Shown here: in pieces, positions 15,852 through 23,783 of the stretch
Layout: the number at the start of each line of letters is the position of its first letter
Position numbering within the stretch: position 1 is the first letter of the stretch
Origin: Actinomycetes bacterium
GTDB taxonomy: Bacteria; Actinomycetota; Acidimicrobiia; Acidimicrobiales; RAAP-2
Length of the DNA stretch: 32,512 nucleotides
NCBI GenBank assembly: GCA_021799615.1
Contig: JAJZAC010000024.1
Coordinates: 1-32,512 of the forward strand
Reading direction: 5' to 3'
Translations under genes and position numbers: made by a program
The notes under the pieces: generated by a model
What the model saw: the letters and a program-made list of their open reading frames with translations, nothing else
The model's database searches: none
Told to the model about the DNA's origin: nothing

Positions 15852-16697
15852 ATGGCGGGAGTCACAGCGGCGCTCGTGCTGACATCGTGCGGCACGTCCA
15901 CCGCGCTCCAGGTGACACCGTCGGCCCACCAGCTGGCGGCGACCAGGACGACCCTGGCCAGATCGACAGCCGACGTGACCTTGAGCGGCTCGTTGAACAC
16001 CGGGGGGCGGGCCATCGCGCTGACCGGCACGGGCACCGCGGACCTCAGTGCCAATGCGATGACGATGGACACGTCGTTCCAGCTTGGGCCGGGCAGGTCC
16101 TTCGAAATGCGTGAGCTCCTGGTGGACGACACGATGTACATCGGCATGGTCATCGACGGCCAGAGCCTGAAGCAGGCGACCGGTCGCGATTGGATCCGGA
16201 CCCCGGTTCCGATCACGTGCGCCAGTGCCGGCGGCACCAGCAGCGATCCCATCGATCAGCTTCGCCTCCTCGCCGCCGACGGCGGCGGTGTGTCGTCGCT
16301 CGGGACGTCGGTGATCGACGGCCGGCGCGTCCAGGGGTTCTCCGCCGCACCATCCCGTCAACAGGTGCTCGCCGACCTCGACAACCTCGGCTCGAAGTGC
16401 GGGCTGACCCCGGCACGGCAGGCGACGGCCACAACCACGTTCGAGACGGGGCACCCTCCGGTGGTACAGGTGTGGTTCTCGAACGATCAGCTGCTGCGGC
16501 GCATGCAGGTGATCATGTCCCTGCCGACGCCCGGTAGCGCCAGCCCCGCCGACCAGAACCTGACCATGAACTACTCGAACGACGGAGCCCAGGTGGACAT
16601 CACCCCGCCAGCGAGCAACGACGTGATGTCGGAGCAGCAGTTCCAGGCGTTCGCGAACGCCCAGGGCGGGGGGGCATCCCCGACGGCCAACGGCTGA
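15852..16697 (+). CDS. Putative LppX/LprG-like (LolA-fold) lipoprotein, N-terminus uncertain
   Basis: The 281-residue product has a lipobox LTSC at 10-13, so the mature protein would start at Cys13 and be lipid-anchored outside the membrane. After it come alternating strands (STADVTLSGSLNT, TLTGTG-like segments), a short YIGMVIDG strand and GRDWIR. Spacing and style recall the LppX/LprAFG family of actinobacterial lipid carriers, but I see no diagnostic motif. The ATG at 15852 gives a 12-residue signal with no basic start and no ribosome-binding site. A frame one base off, starting at ATG 15796 behind GAGAGG, encodes exactly the missing basic segment (MMRAFRSGVRKQHG). The gene may be frameshifted or contain a sequencing error. 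It is convergent with ruvB. Confidence 0.7.
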   Translation: MAGVTAALVLTSCGTSTALQVTPSAHQLAATRTTLARSTADVTLSGSLNTGGRAIALTGTGTADLSANAMTMDTSFQLGPGRSFEMRELLVDDTMYIGMVIDGQSLKQATGRDWIRTPVPITCASAGGTSSDPIDQLRLLAADGGGVSSLGTSVIDGRRVQGFSAAPSRQQVLADLDNLGSKCGLTPARQATATTTFETGHPPVVQVWFSNDQLLRRMQVIMSLPTPGSASPADQNLTMNYSNDGAQVDITPPASNDVMSEQQFQAFANAQGGGASPTANG

Positions 16698-16712
16698 CAC
16701 TCCGGCCGCCCC

Positions 16713-17792
16713 TCAGCGCAGCGACGGCTCGATCGGGACGAGCCCCAGGTGCGCCCAGGCCCGGGGCGCCGCCACCCGCCCTCGGGGCGTGCGCAGCAGC
16801 AGCCCCTGCTGGAGGAGGTAGGGCTCGTAGGCGTCCTCGATGGTATCGGGCTCCTCGCCGACGCACTGGGCCAGGGTGGTCAGGCCGACCGGGTGCCCCG
16901 AGAACCGTCGGCACAGCGCGTCGAGGATGGCCCGGTCGACCTTGTCGAGGCCGAGCTCGTCCACCCCGAAGACCTCGAGTCCCTCCACCGCCGCCTCGGC
17001 CGTCACGGTGCCGTCCGCCCGCACCTCGGCGTAGTCCCGCACCCGGCGGAGCAACCGGTTGGCGATGCGGGGCGTGCCCCGCGACCGCTCGGCGATCCGG
17101 CGGGCCCCACCGGCGTCGATCGTCACCTCGAGGATGCCGGCCGACCGCAGCACGATCCGTTCCAGGTCGTCCACGTCGTAGTGGTCCAGGCGCCCCACGA
17201 ACCCGAAGCGGTCCCGCAGGGGGCCGGCCACCAGGCCGGTGCGGGTCGTCGCCCCCACCAGGGTGAAGTGGGGCAGGTCGAGGCGCAGGCTCCGGGCCGT
17301 CGGCCCCTTGCCGATGAGGATGTCCAGCTTGAAGTCCTCCATCGCCGAGTAGAGCACCTCCTCCACCGCCCGGTGGGTGCGGTGGATCTCGTCGATGAAC
17401 AGGACGTCACCCTCCTGCAGGTCGGTGAGGATGGCGGCCAGGTCCCCCGTGCGCACCAGCACCGGTCCCGTGGTGATGCGCAGCCCCACGCCCATCTCGG
17501 CGGCGACGATCCCGGCCAGCGACGTCTTGCCCAGCCCGGGTGGGCCGGCGAACAGCAGGTGGTCGGCCGGTTGCCGGCGCCGGCGGGCCGCCTCGAGGAC
17601 GATACGGAGGTGCTCCGTGAGCTGCGGCTGGCCCACGAACTCGTCGAGCGACCGGGGACGCAGCCCGACCTCGTCGCGCTCCTCGCCGGTCGACGCCACC
17701 GGGTCCACGTCGCGGTGGGACCCCGGCTGCCCGTCGTCCGCCCCGGTACCCGGCCCGGTGGCGATCACCTCGCGGCGCGACGGCTGGGTCAC
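16713..17792 (-). CDS. ruvB: Holliday junction branch migration helicase RuvB
   Basis: The 359-residue AAA+ motor forms hexamers that drive branch migration with RuvA. Walker A GPPGLGKT is at 83-90, Walker B is VLFIDEIHR, and the segment [19 protein letters not shown] covers sensor 1 and the RuvA-contacting hairpin area. [18 protein letters not shown] and the winged-helix end ([10 protein letters not shown]) follow. The first 35 residues are a variable Gly/Asp-rich extension. The GTG at 17792 overlaps the ruvA stop in GTGA and has GGCAGGGG upstream. The longer frame to 18056 would overlap ruvA. Confidence 0.96.
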   Translation of the reverse strand: MTQPSRREVIATGPGTGADDGQPGSHRDVDPVASTGEERDEVGLRPRSLDEFVGQPQLTEHLRIVLEAARRRRQPADHLLFAGPPGLGKTSLAGIVAAEMGVGLRITTGPVLVRTGDLAAILTDLQEGDVLFIDEIHRTHRAVEEVLYSAMEDFKLDILIGKGPTARSLRLDLPHFTLVGATTRTGLVAGPLRDRFGFVGRLDHYDVDDLERIVLRSAGILEVTIDAGGARRIAERSRGTPRIANRLLRRVRDYAEVRADGTVTAEAAVEGLEVFGVDELGLDKVDRAILDALCRRFSGHPVGLTTLAQCVGEEPDTIEDAYEPYLLQQGLLLRTPRGRVAAPRAWAHLGLVPIEPSLR

Positions 17793-18382
17793 CGCGCCCC
17801 TGCCAGGTTGCGCAGGGCAGCACGCACCTGCGCCTCGGCGGGACCGTCGCCGGGAACGGCGGCCAGGGCGGCGCGCACCTCGTCGGCGCCGTAGCCGAGC
17901 TCGGCCAACGCGGCGCGGGCGTCGCGCCGGGCGGACCCGTCGACCGGCGCCACCGGTCCCGCCGGCGTCACGGTGCCGGCCTCGGCGGCCAGGGTCGACT
18001 TCAGCTCCAGTACCATGCGGGCCGCCGTCTTCTTCCCCACGCCGGGCACCGTGCACAGCAGGTCGACGTCGTCGCCGGCCACCGCCTCGGCCAGGGCCGA
18101 CGGCGACAGCGCCGACAGCACGGCCAGCGCCAGGGACGGCCCCACGCCGTGGGCGGCGACGAGCGCCTCGAAGGTGCGGCGCTCGGCGGCGGTGGCGAAC
18201 CCGTAGAGCACGATGGCGTCGTCCCGCACGTGGGTGTGGACGAACAGGAAGACCTCGCCGTCACCCATCCCGGCCGCTACCGGCGTCGGCAGGCTGACCC
18301 GGTAGCCGACCCCGCCGACCTCCACCACCGCCTCGCCGTCCGTCGGGCGGTCGACGACGGTCCCCCGCAGCGACCCGATCAT
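17789..18382 (-). CDS. ruvA: Holliday junction DNA-binding protein RuvA
   Basis: The 197-residue protein binds four-way junctions as a tetramer and loads RuvB. The OB-fold start [11 protein letters not shown], the HhH regions ([34 protein letters not shown]) and the C-terminal RuvB-binding helical domain ([19 protein letters not shown]) are all present. The ATG at 18382 overlaps the ruvC stop in ATGA. The longer frame to 18475 reads the ruvC 3' repeat out of frame. Confidence 0.96.
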   Translation of the reverse strand: MIGSLRGTVVDRPTDGEAVVEVGGVGYRVSLPTPVAAGMGDGEVFLFVHTHVRDDAIVLYGFATAAERRTFEALVAAHGVGPSLALAVLSALSPSALAEAVAGDDVDLLCTVPGVGKKTAARMVLELKSTLAAEAGTVTPAGPVAPVDGSARRDARAALAELGYGADEVRAALAAVPGDGPAEAQVRAALRNLAGAR

Positions 18383-18921
18383 CGGTCCGGACCTGCCCCG
18401 GTCGCCACCCCGGCACCGGCCCCGGTCGCCACCCCGGCGACGGCCCGGCGCAGCGGCTCGGTGGTGAGGTGGCACACGGCCAGCGCCAGGGCGTCGGCCA
18501 CGTCGGGCGGCCGCGGCGGCGCCGGCAGCCCCAGCACCGACGCCACCATCCGCTGGACCTGGTCCTTCGTGGCGCTCCCGTAGCCGACCAGCGCCTGCTT
18601 CACCTCGTTCGCCGTGTACTGGGCCACGACACAGCCGGACTCGGCGGCCACCAGGAGGGCCACGCCGGCGGCCTGGCCGGTGGCCATCGCCGTCCGAGCG
18701 TTGACCTGGAAGAACACCCGCTCCACCACCACCGCGTCCGGCCGGTGCTCGGCCACCACGGCCCGGAGCTCCCGGGCCAGCACGGACAGGCGTTCGGGCA
18801 GGGGCACCTCGGGGCCGGTCCCGATCACCCCGCCCGCCCGGGGGGCGAACCCGGCACCGGCCCGCGTGACCACCCCGTACCCGCAGCGCGACAGACCGGG
18901 ATCGATCCCGAGGACGAACAC
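18379..18921 (-). CDS. ruvC: Crossover junction endodeoxyribonuclease RuvC
   Basis: The 180-residue dimeric nuclease resolves Holliday junctions. The acidic residues align with the family: D7 (GIDPG), E67 (VVVERVFF), D140 and D143 (PPDVADALALAVCH). The last 20 residues contain a duplicated GVATGAGA unit, absent from typical RuvC. The GTG at 18921 is preceded by TAGAGT ending 7 bases upstream, so ruvCAB may have its own leaderless promoter in addition to read-through from pdxS. It lies 39 bases after yebC. Confidence 0.96.
   Translation of the reverse strand: MFVLGIDPGLSRCGYGVVTRAGAGFAPRAGGVIGTGPEVPLPERLSVLARELRAVVAEHRPDAVVVERVFFQVNARTAMATGQAAGVALLVAAESGCVVAQYTANEVKQALVGYGSATKDQVQRMVASVLGLPAPPRPPDVADALALAVCHLTTEPLRRAVAGVATGAGAGVATGAGPDR
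18396..18438. repeat. 19-base direct repeat in the ruvC 3' end
   Basis: A 19-base segment at 18396-18414 recurs at 18420-18438, a period of 24 bases (8 codons), encoding the repeated GVATGAGA. It lies at the extreme C-terminus, outside the nuclease core. Confidence 0.8.
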
Positions 18922-18928
18922 GTGTTCG

Positions 18929-18934
18929 ACTCTA
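18929..18934 (-). promoter_or_regulatory. ruvC: Candidate -10 element for leaderless ruvC mRNA
   Basis: On the minus strand TAGAGT lies with 7 bases between it and the ruvC GTG. Spacing equals that before pdxS. No -35 is obvious and no Shine-Dalgarno sequence lies before the start. Confidence 0.45.
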
Positions 18935-18960
18935 CCCCCGTGCCCGCGCCTGGCGGTGGA

Positions 18961-19710
18961 TCACCCGGCGAACTCGGCCAGGACCGACTCGGCGATGTCG
19001 AAGTTGGCGTAGACGTTCTGCACGTCGTCGTGGTCGTCGAGCGCCTCCATCAGACGCAGGACCCGCTTGGCCTCGCCCTCGTCCTCGACGGCCACCGTCG
19101 AGGTGGGCACCATCGAGAGCTCGGCCGACTCGGGGACCATCCCGGCATCCTCCAGGGCGGAGCGCACGGCGGCCAGGTCGCCGGGCGCGCACGTCACCAC
19201 CCAGTGGTCGCCCCCGTCGGACAGGTCCTCGGCGCCCGCCTCGGTGGCCGCCTCCATCACCGCGTCCTCGTCCAGGTCGCGTGCCAGCACCAGCACGCCC
19301 TTGCGTTCGAACTGCCAGCTGACGGCGCCCGGCTCCGCCATCGACCCCCCGTTCTTCGAGAACAGGTTGCGGATCTCGGCGCCGGTCCGGTTCCGGTTGT
19401 CGGAGAGCGTCTCCACGATGACCGCCACCCCCGCCGGGGCATAGCCCTCGTAGGCGATCGCCTCATAGCGGACGCCCTCGAGCTCCCCGGTCCCCCGCTT
19501 GATGGCGCGCTCGATGGTGTCGATGGGCACCGACGCGTCGCGGGCCTTGGCGTACATCGTCCGCAACGTGGCGTTCGACGTCTGGTCGCCGCCACCCTCG
19601 CGGGCGGCCACCTCCACCTGCCGGATGATCTTGGCGAACAGCTTGGCCCGCGCCTTGTCCTGCGCGCCCTTGCGGTACTTCGTCGTGGCCCACTTCGAGT
19701 GTCCGGACAT
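18961..19710 (-). CDS. yebC: YebC/PmpR family protein (TACO1-like)
   Basis: The 249-residue protein starts with the family signature MSGHSKWATTKYRKGAQD and keeps the domains of YebC: KLFAKIIRQVEVAAREGG, LRTMYAKARDASVP, YEGYAPAGVAVIVETLSDNRNRT and the closing DVQNVYANFDI. Members were first called transcriptional regulators; later work ties the family to translation through ribosome stalls. Which applies here cannot be told from sequence. It sits 3 bases after pdxT and before ruvC, the common actinobacterial order. Confidence 0.95.
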   Translation of the reverse strand: MSGHSKWATTKYRKGAQDKARAKLFAKIIRQVEVAAREGGGDQTSNATLRTMYAKARDASVPIDTIERAIKRGTGELEGVRYEAIAYEGYAPAGVAVIVETLSDNRNRTGAEIRNLFSKNGGSMAEPGAVSWQFERKGVLVLARDLDEDAVMEAATEAGAEDLSDGGDHWVVTCAPGDLAAVRSALEDAGMVPESAELSMVPTSTVAVEDEGEAKRVLRLMEALDDHDDVQNVYANFDIAESVLAEFAG

Positions 19711-19713
19711 CGC

Positions 19714-20331
19714 CTAGCGCCTCGTCTCCCTGTGCTCTTTGACCAGTTCCACGAACAGCCGGTGCAGCCGGCGGTCCCCCGTCAGCTCCGGATGGTGTGC
19801 CGCCACCAGGACGGGCCCCTGCCGGCACACGACCGGCCGGGCCCCGCCGGTGCTCCCCGGCGCGGCGGGCAGTTCCGCCAGCACGTCGACGTCGGGGCCC
19901 ACCGCCTCGATCACCGGTGCCCGGATGAACACGGCCGGCACCGGATCGTCGCCGACCGCCGGCACGGACAGCGTGCACTCGAACGACTCGGCCTGGCGAC
20001 CGTAGCCGTTGCGGCGCACCGTCAGCTCGATGGCACCGAAGGACCGCTGGTCCGGCCGACCGTCGCGCACGTCGGTCGCCAGCAGGATCAACCCGGCACA
20101 CGTCCCGAAGGCGGGCAGGCCGGCCGCCAGCGCGTCACCGAGCGCGTCGCCCACCCCCGACGACGCCAGGAGCATCGACAGCGTGGTCGACTCGCCGCCG
20201 GGGAGCACGATCCCGTCGATCCCGTCCAGGTCGGCGGGGACGCGCACCGGTCGGGCCACCTCTCCCAGGTCGGCCAGGGCCGCCACGTGCTCCCGCACGT
20301 CTCCCTGGAGCGCCAGCACCCCGATGGTCAC
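19714..20331 (-). CDS. pdxT: Pyridoxal 5'-phosphate synthase glutaminase subunit PdxT
   Basis: The 205-residue class I glutamine amidotransferase frees ammonia for PdxS. It has the family start TIGVLALQGDVREH, the oxyanion segment LPGGESTT, the nucleophile in GTCAGLILLA, and a late His-Pro-Glu triad segment (AAHHPELT). The GTG at 20331 is the only start that keeps the first strand. It follows pdxS by 45 bases; together they form the ribose-5-phosphate-dependent vitamin B6 route, with no need for deoxyxylulose phosphate. Confidence 0.96.
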   Translation of the reverse strand: MTIGVLALQGDVREHVAALADLGEVARPVRVPADLDGIDGIVLPGGESTTLSMLLASSGVGDALGDALAAGLPAFGTCAGLILLATDVRDGRPDQRSFGAIELTVRRNGYGRQAESFECTLSVPAVGDDPVPAVFIRAPVIEAVGPDVDVLAELPAAPGSTGGARPVVCRQGPVLVAAHHPELTGDRRLHRLFVELVKEHRETRR

Positions 20332-20376
20332 GGTCGGACCGCGCCGGCCGGGCCGAGCGCGCCGGCCGGGCCCCGG

Positions 20377-21276
20377 CTACCAGCCACGCTCGGCGAGCTT
20401 GACGTCGAGGGTGGCGATCTCGGCGCCGGGCATGGCCTCGCCCAGACCGGTGGAGACCTTCGCCACCAGGGCGGCGTCGGCGAAGTGGGCCGTCGCCTCG
20501 ACGATGGCCCGGGCCCGGCGGGCCGGGTCGTCGCTCTTGAAGATGCCCGATCCCACGAAGACGGCCTCGGCACCCAGCTGCATGACGAGCGAGGCGTCGG
20601 CCGGGGTGGCGATGCCGCCGGCACAGAACAGGGGCACCGGCAGGCGCCCGGTGGAGGCCACGTCGCGCACCAGCCCGATGGGTGCCCGCAGGTCCTTGGC
20701 CCAGCCGTAGAGCTCGGCCGGGTCGGCCTGGGTGAGGCGGCGGATGTCGCCCAGGATCGACCGGAGATGACGGACAGCCTCGACGATGTTGCCCGTCCCG
20801 GCCTCGCCCTTGGACCGGATCATGGCCGCCCCCTCCGAGATCCGGCGCAGCGCCTCTCCCAGGTTGGTGGCGCCGCACACGAAGGGCACGGTGAAGGCCC
20901 ACTTGTCGATGTGGTGGGCCTCGTCGGCCGGGGTGAGGACCTCGCTCTCGTCCACGAAGTCGACACCGAGGGCGGCCAGCACCTGCGCCTCGGCGAAGTG
21001 GCCGATCCGTGCCTTGGCCATGACGGGGACGGTCACCGCCGCCTGGATGCCCTCGATGAGGGCCGGGTCGCTCATGCGGGCGACGCCGCCGTCGCGGCGG
21101 ATGTCGGCGGGGACCCGCTCGAGAGCCATGACGGCCACCGCGCCGGCATCCTCGGCGATCTTGGCCTGCTCGGCGTCGACCACGTCCATGATCACGCCGC
21201 CCCGGAGCATGTCGGCCAGGCCCCGCTTGACGGTGAAGGTCCCGGTGGAGGCGGCAGTGGAGGGGTCGTCGGCCAT
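20377..21276 (-). CDS. pdxS: Pyridoxal 5'-phosphate synthase lyase subunit PdxS
   Basis: The 299-residue TIM-barrel enzyme condenses ribose 5-phosphate, glyceraldehyde 3-phosphate and ammonia into PLP. It shows [25 protein letters not shown] (read in pieces), the lysine-bearing [43 protein letters not shown] and [13 protein letters not shown]. Length is standard. The ATG at 21276 is preceded by TAGAAT with a 7-base gap and lacks a Shine-Dalgarno sequence, so I infer a leaderless mRNA. This is probably the promoter of a pdxS-pdxT-yebC-ruvCAB unit. Confidence 0.97.
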   Translation of the reverse strand: MADDPSTAASTGTFTVKRGLADMLRGGVIMDVVDAEQAKIAEDAGAVAVMALERVPADIRRDGGVARMSDPALIEGIQAAVTVPVMAKARIGHFAEAQVLAALGVDFVDESEVLTPADEAHHIDKWAFTVPFVCGATNLGEALRRISEGAAMIRSKGEAGTGNIVEAVRHLRSILGDIRRLTQADPAELYGWAKDLRAPIGLVRDVASTGRLPVPLFCAGGIATPADASLVMQLGAEAVFVGSGIFKSDDPARRARAIVEATAHFADAALVAKVSTGLGEAMPGAEIATLDVKLAERGW

Positions 21277-21283
21277 GGGGGCG

Positions 21284-21289
21284 ATTCTA
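21284..21289 (-). promoter_or_regulatory. pdxS: Candidate -10 element for leaderless pdxS mRNA
   Basis: TAGAAT on the minus strand is close to the TATAAT consensus and stands out in GC-rich DNA. Seven bases separate it from the pdxS ATG, which fits transcription starting at or next to the start codon. No -35 is clear. Confidence 0.5.
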
Positions 21290-21321
21290 CCGCCGGGCGG
21301 GGCCCACCCCCGCCGGGCCGG

Positions 21322-21903
21322 TCACTGCCGCAGGACGGCCTCCGCCTCGATCTCGATCTTCACCGTGTTGGCCACCACCAGGCCACCGGCCTCCATCACG
21401 CCGCCGAAGGACACACCGAAATCCTGACGGTCGATCTCCGCCGTGGCCGAGAACCCGACCCGGTGGTTCCCGTAGGGGTCCTGGACCACGCCCTCGAGGG
21501 TCACCGCCAGGGTGACCGGGCGGGTGATGCCCCGGATGGTCAGGTCGCCGTCCACCGCCGCCGCCCCGGGGCCCGTCGGGCGCACCGCCGTGCTCGCGTA
21601 CGTCCATGTCGGATGGGTGGCGGTGTCGAAGAAGTCGTTCGAGCGCAGGTGCGCGTCCCGGTTCTCGTCGCGCGTGTCGATGCTGTCGGCGTCGATGGTC
21701 ACCCGGACCGACGAGTGGGCAAGGTCGTCGCCGATCTCGACGACGCCGTCGACGCCGGCGAACCGACCCCGGACCTTGGACACGGCCATGTGCCGCACGA
21801 CGAACCCCACGTGGGTGTGGGCCACGTCCAGGTCGTAGGTGCCGACGGCCGGGAGTGTCACGCCGTCGACCACCCTGCCCGTCACGACTGCCTGCTCGCT
21901 CAT
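21322..21903 (-). CDS. YceI family lipocalin-like protein
   Basis: The 193-residue product matches the YceI fold: GTYDLDVAHTHVGFVVRHMAVSKVRGRF, the mid segment SIDTRDENRDAHLRSNDFFDTATHP (both read in pieces), and the closing DRQDFGVSFGGVMEAGG. These proteins form a beta barrel that can hold an isoprenoid chain; the physiological role is usually unknown. No signal peptide is seen, so a cytoplasmic location is predicted. The ATG at 21903 has GGAGG about 8 bases upstream; the frame extends to 21984 but that part overlaps the promoter and palindrome. It is divergent from a MarR regulator, its likely controller. Confidence 0.92.
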   Translation of the reverse strand: MSEQAVVTGRVVDGVTLPAVGTYDLDVAHTHVGFVVRHMAVSKVRGRFAGVDGVVEIGDDLAHSSVRVTIDADSIDTRDENRDAHLRSNDFFDTATHPTWTYASTAVRPTGPGAAAVDGDLTIRGITRPVTLAVTLEGVVQDPYGNHRVGFSATAEIDRQDFGVSFGGVMEAGGLVVANTVKIEIEAEAVLRQ

Positions 21904-21933
21904 CCCCGATCCTCCGTCTCGTGCCTCGCTGCC

Positions 21934-21953
21934 TTCATTACACGTGCAATGAA
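21934..21953. promoter_or_regulatory. 20-bp palindrome, probable MarR operator for yceI
   Basis: TTCATTACAC/GTGCAATGAA pairs at 9 of 10 positions, the only mismatch being A21940 with C21947. Its AT-rich arms contrast with surrounding GC-rich DNA. MarR dimers typically bind palindromes of this size. It covers the expected transcription start of the yceI promoter, a position suited to repression. Confidence 0.65.
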
Positions 21954-21956
21954 ACG

Positions 21957-21984
21957 ACTGTAGCACGGGTACTTGCTCCCGCAA
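21957..21984 (-). promoter_or_regulatory. Predicted yceI promoter
   Basis: On the minus strand TTGCGG (21979-21984) and TACAGT (21957-21962) are separated by 16 bases, a good -35/-10 pair. The palindrome begins 3 bases downstream of the -10. Confidence 0.5.
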
Positions 21985-22003
21985 CCAACACCGGGGCCCC
22001 GGC

Positions 22004-22009
22004 TAGACT
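22004..22009 (+). promoter_or_regulatory. Candidate -10 element for leaderless marR-type gene
   Basis: TAGACT ends 6 bases before the ATG at 22016, with no Shine-Dalgarno sequence in between. A -35 at the usual distance is not evident. Confidence 0.45.
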
Positions 22010-22015
22010 AGGGCC

Positions 22016-22540
22016 ATGGCCACCACTGCACCGGCACCCGGCCGCACCGGGGACCCGACTGGAGGACCGGCCGGCGACCGGATCACCACGGTCGGGCTCC
22101 TGCTCGAGTCGGCGGCCGGGCTGCGCCGCCACGTCGCCAGCCGGCCCCTGGCCGGGCGGCCGCCAGCCGGCCTGGCCTTCGACATCCTCCTCCGGCTGGC
22201 CAGGTCGCCGGGGTACCGCCTGCGCATGAGCGAGCTGGCGCTGCAGACCACGCTGTCGCCGAGCGGGCTGACGCGGGCCATCGACCGCCTGGAACGCGAC
22301 GGGCTGGTGGAGCGCCAGGCCTGCCCCGAGGACCGGCGGGGCGCCTTCGCCGCACTCACCCCGGACGGCCGGGCCCTCATGGACGCCAGCATTCCCGAGC
22401 ACCTGGACCACCTTGGTGCGCTCCTGGCCGACCTCTTCACGCCGGACGAGGAGGCCCGGCTGACCGAGCTGCTCCGTCGCCTGCGCGACCGCCTCTACGG
22501 CCTGCCGGCACCACCCTGCGGCGGCGAGCCGGGCTGCTGA
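22016..22540 (+). CDS. MarR family transcriptional regulator
   Basis: The 174-residue protein has the MarR winged helix-turn-helix at about 50-125: FDILLRLARSPGYRLRMSELA, the recognition helix region TTLSPSGLTRAIDRLERDGLVERQ (in pieces) and the wing CPEDRRGAFAALTPDGRAL. Flanking helices would form the dimer interface. The first 25 residues are Gly/Pro/Thr-rich and probably disordered. It is divergent from yceI with a palindrome between them, so it probably represses yceI. Its own -10 lies about 50 bases beyond the palindrome, so autoregulation is less certain. The ligand is unknown. It ends 7 bases from the convergent M48 gene. Confidence 0.92.
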   Translation: MATTAPAPGRTGDPTGGPAGDRITTVGLLLESAAGLRRHVASRPLAGRPPAGLAFDILLRLARSPGYRLRMSELALQTTLSPSGLTRAIDRLERDGLVERQACPEDRRGAFAALTPDGRALMDASIPEHLDHLGALLADLFTPDEEARLTELLRRLRDRLYGLPAPPCGGEPGC

Positions 22541-22547
22541 CCGGCCG

Positions 22548-23735
22548 TCACCACTCGGCCAGCGCCGCCGCTCGCACGACGGGCAGGTCAAGCTGGCCCG
22601 TCGGGTCCCGGTCGGGGAGGACCGGGTCGAGCCACAGCCACCGGGTGAGGGCGGCCGTACGTCCGGCCCCCGGGGGCCACGGGACGGCGGGGGCGTCGGC
22701 GGCAGCGGTGAGCACCGAACCCAGCCCCGGCGGGTAGCGGACGACCGCCGCCGCCCGTTGGTCGGCCCGGTACTCGCGGTCGCCACCCACGGCACGGTGG
22801 ACGGCATCGGCGTCGGCCAGTCCCAGGGCGGCACGGGGTGCGGCGGTGGCCACGACCACGGCTGCCAGTGCCGTGTCCCGCCGCTTGATGTGCACCAGCT
22901 CGTGGGCCAGGAGCCCCTCCAGCTCCACCACCGACAGGGACGCCTCGACAGCATCGGTCACCACCAGCGTGGCGGCACCGGGCACCCGCCCCACCGACAT
23001 GGCGTTGGGGCGCTCGGCGTGGACCACGGCGAGGTCCGGGCGGGCCAGCCCCATGGTGGCGCACAGCCCGTCGACCAGGTTCTCCACCCGGGGCAGCTCG
23101 CCGGGCTCCGCCGGCCGGGCGCCGATCGCCCGGAGCACGAACCCGTCGGACCGGCGCCAGATCGCGGCAACCAGACCGGACCAGCCGGCCAGCGCCACCA
23201 CCACCGCCGCCACCACCCCCACCACGGTGCCGGCGACCAGCGCCGCCACCACGCCGGCGACGGCACCGGCCACGACGGCCGGACCCAGGCTCCACACGGC
23301 GGCCCAGGTGAGGGCCCGACGCCCGTTGGCTGCCGCCAGGGCGTCGTCGTCCGAAGGCCGGCCGGCGGTGGTCCTGACCGGCGCTGACGCGGGTACCCGC
23401 TCGGTGCCCGATGCCTGCGGCGACCGCTGGCCAGCACCACGGGACGGCTGCGACGGGCGGCCGCCGTTCCTGCTCCGGCCGCCGTTCCTGCCGCCGTTCG
23501 CGCCGGCCCCGTTCCTGCCCCCGCCACCGCCGCCGCTGGCACCCCGGCCACTACCGTTCCTGCCCCCGCCACCCCCGCCACCGCCGCCACTGCCACCCCG
23601 GCCACCGCCGCTGCCCCCGCGGTTCCTGCCGCTGCTGCCGCCACCGCCGCCAGCCCGCCCCCCCGTCGACGGGCGCGACCTCCCCCCTCGGGATCCGGAG
23701 GGCGTCGGGCGTGGAGCGGGGGCGTCGTCGGCCAT
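22548..23735 (-). CDS. M48 family (HtpX/Ste24-like) membrane metallopeptidase with Gly/Arg/Asn-rich N-terminus
   Basis: The 395-residue protein has the zinc motif HELVH at 278-282 and the third ligand region REYRAD with E321 and D325, both in place for M48 activity. Two closely spaced membrane segments lie at about 141-191 (AVWSLGPAVVAGAVAGVV onward). Residues 17-98 are almost entirely Gly with Arg, Asn and Ser, in runs such as GGGGGRNGAG; this is not typical of HtpX. HtpX-type enzymes take part in membrane protein quality control. The ATG at 23735 is the first in frame; if the low-complexity part is an artefact, the start could be later. It is 48 bases after pimA and may end that operon. Confidence 0.85.
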   Translation of the reverse strand: MADDAPAPRPTPSGSRGGRSRPSTGGRAGGGGGSSGRNRGGSGGGRGGSGGGGGGGGGRNGSGRGASGGGGGGRNGAGANGGRNGGRSRNGGRPSQPSRGAGQRSPQASGTERVPASAPVRTTAGRPSDDDALAAANGRRALTWAAVWSLGPAVVAGAVAGVVAALVAGTVVGVVAAVVVALAGWSGLVAAIWRRSDGFVLRAIGARPAEPGELPRVENLVDGLCATMGLARPDLAVVHAERPNAMSVGRVPGAATLVVTDAVEASLSVVELEGLLAHELVHIKRRDTALAAVVVATAAPRAALGLADADAVHRAVGGDREYRADQRAAAVVRYPPGLGSVLTAAADAPAVPWPPGAGRTAALTRWLWLDPVLPDRDPTGQLDLPVVRAAALAEW

Positions 23736-23783
23736 GGTGCCTGAAGTGTAGGGCCGGACGGGCCGTGCCCCGAGACCGCCGGC

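Noticed and set aside
21934-21953. Palindrome as a transcription terminator
   Set aside because: It lies between two divergent starts, not after a gene, and overlaps a promoter, so an operator is more likely.
18469-21963. 1164-codon open frame on the plus strand across ruvC, yebC, pdxT, pdxS and yceI
   Set aside because: It is the antisense of five well-recognised genes. Its translation is His/Arg/Gly/Pro-rich with no domain, as expected when codons with G or C in the third position are read backwards.
23430-23735. Gly-rich repeats as a PE_PGRS-like protein
   Set aside because: No PE or PPE domain precedes the repeats, and the frame continues into an M48 peptidase with membrane segments.
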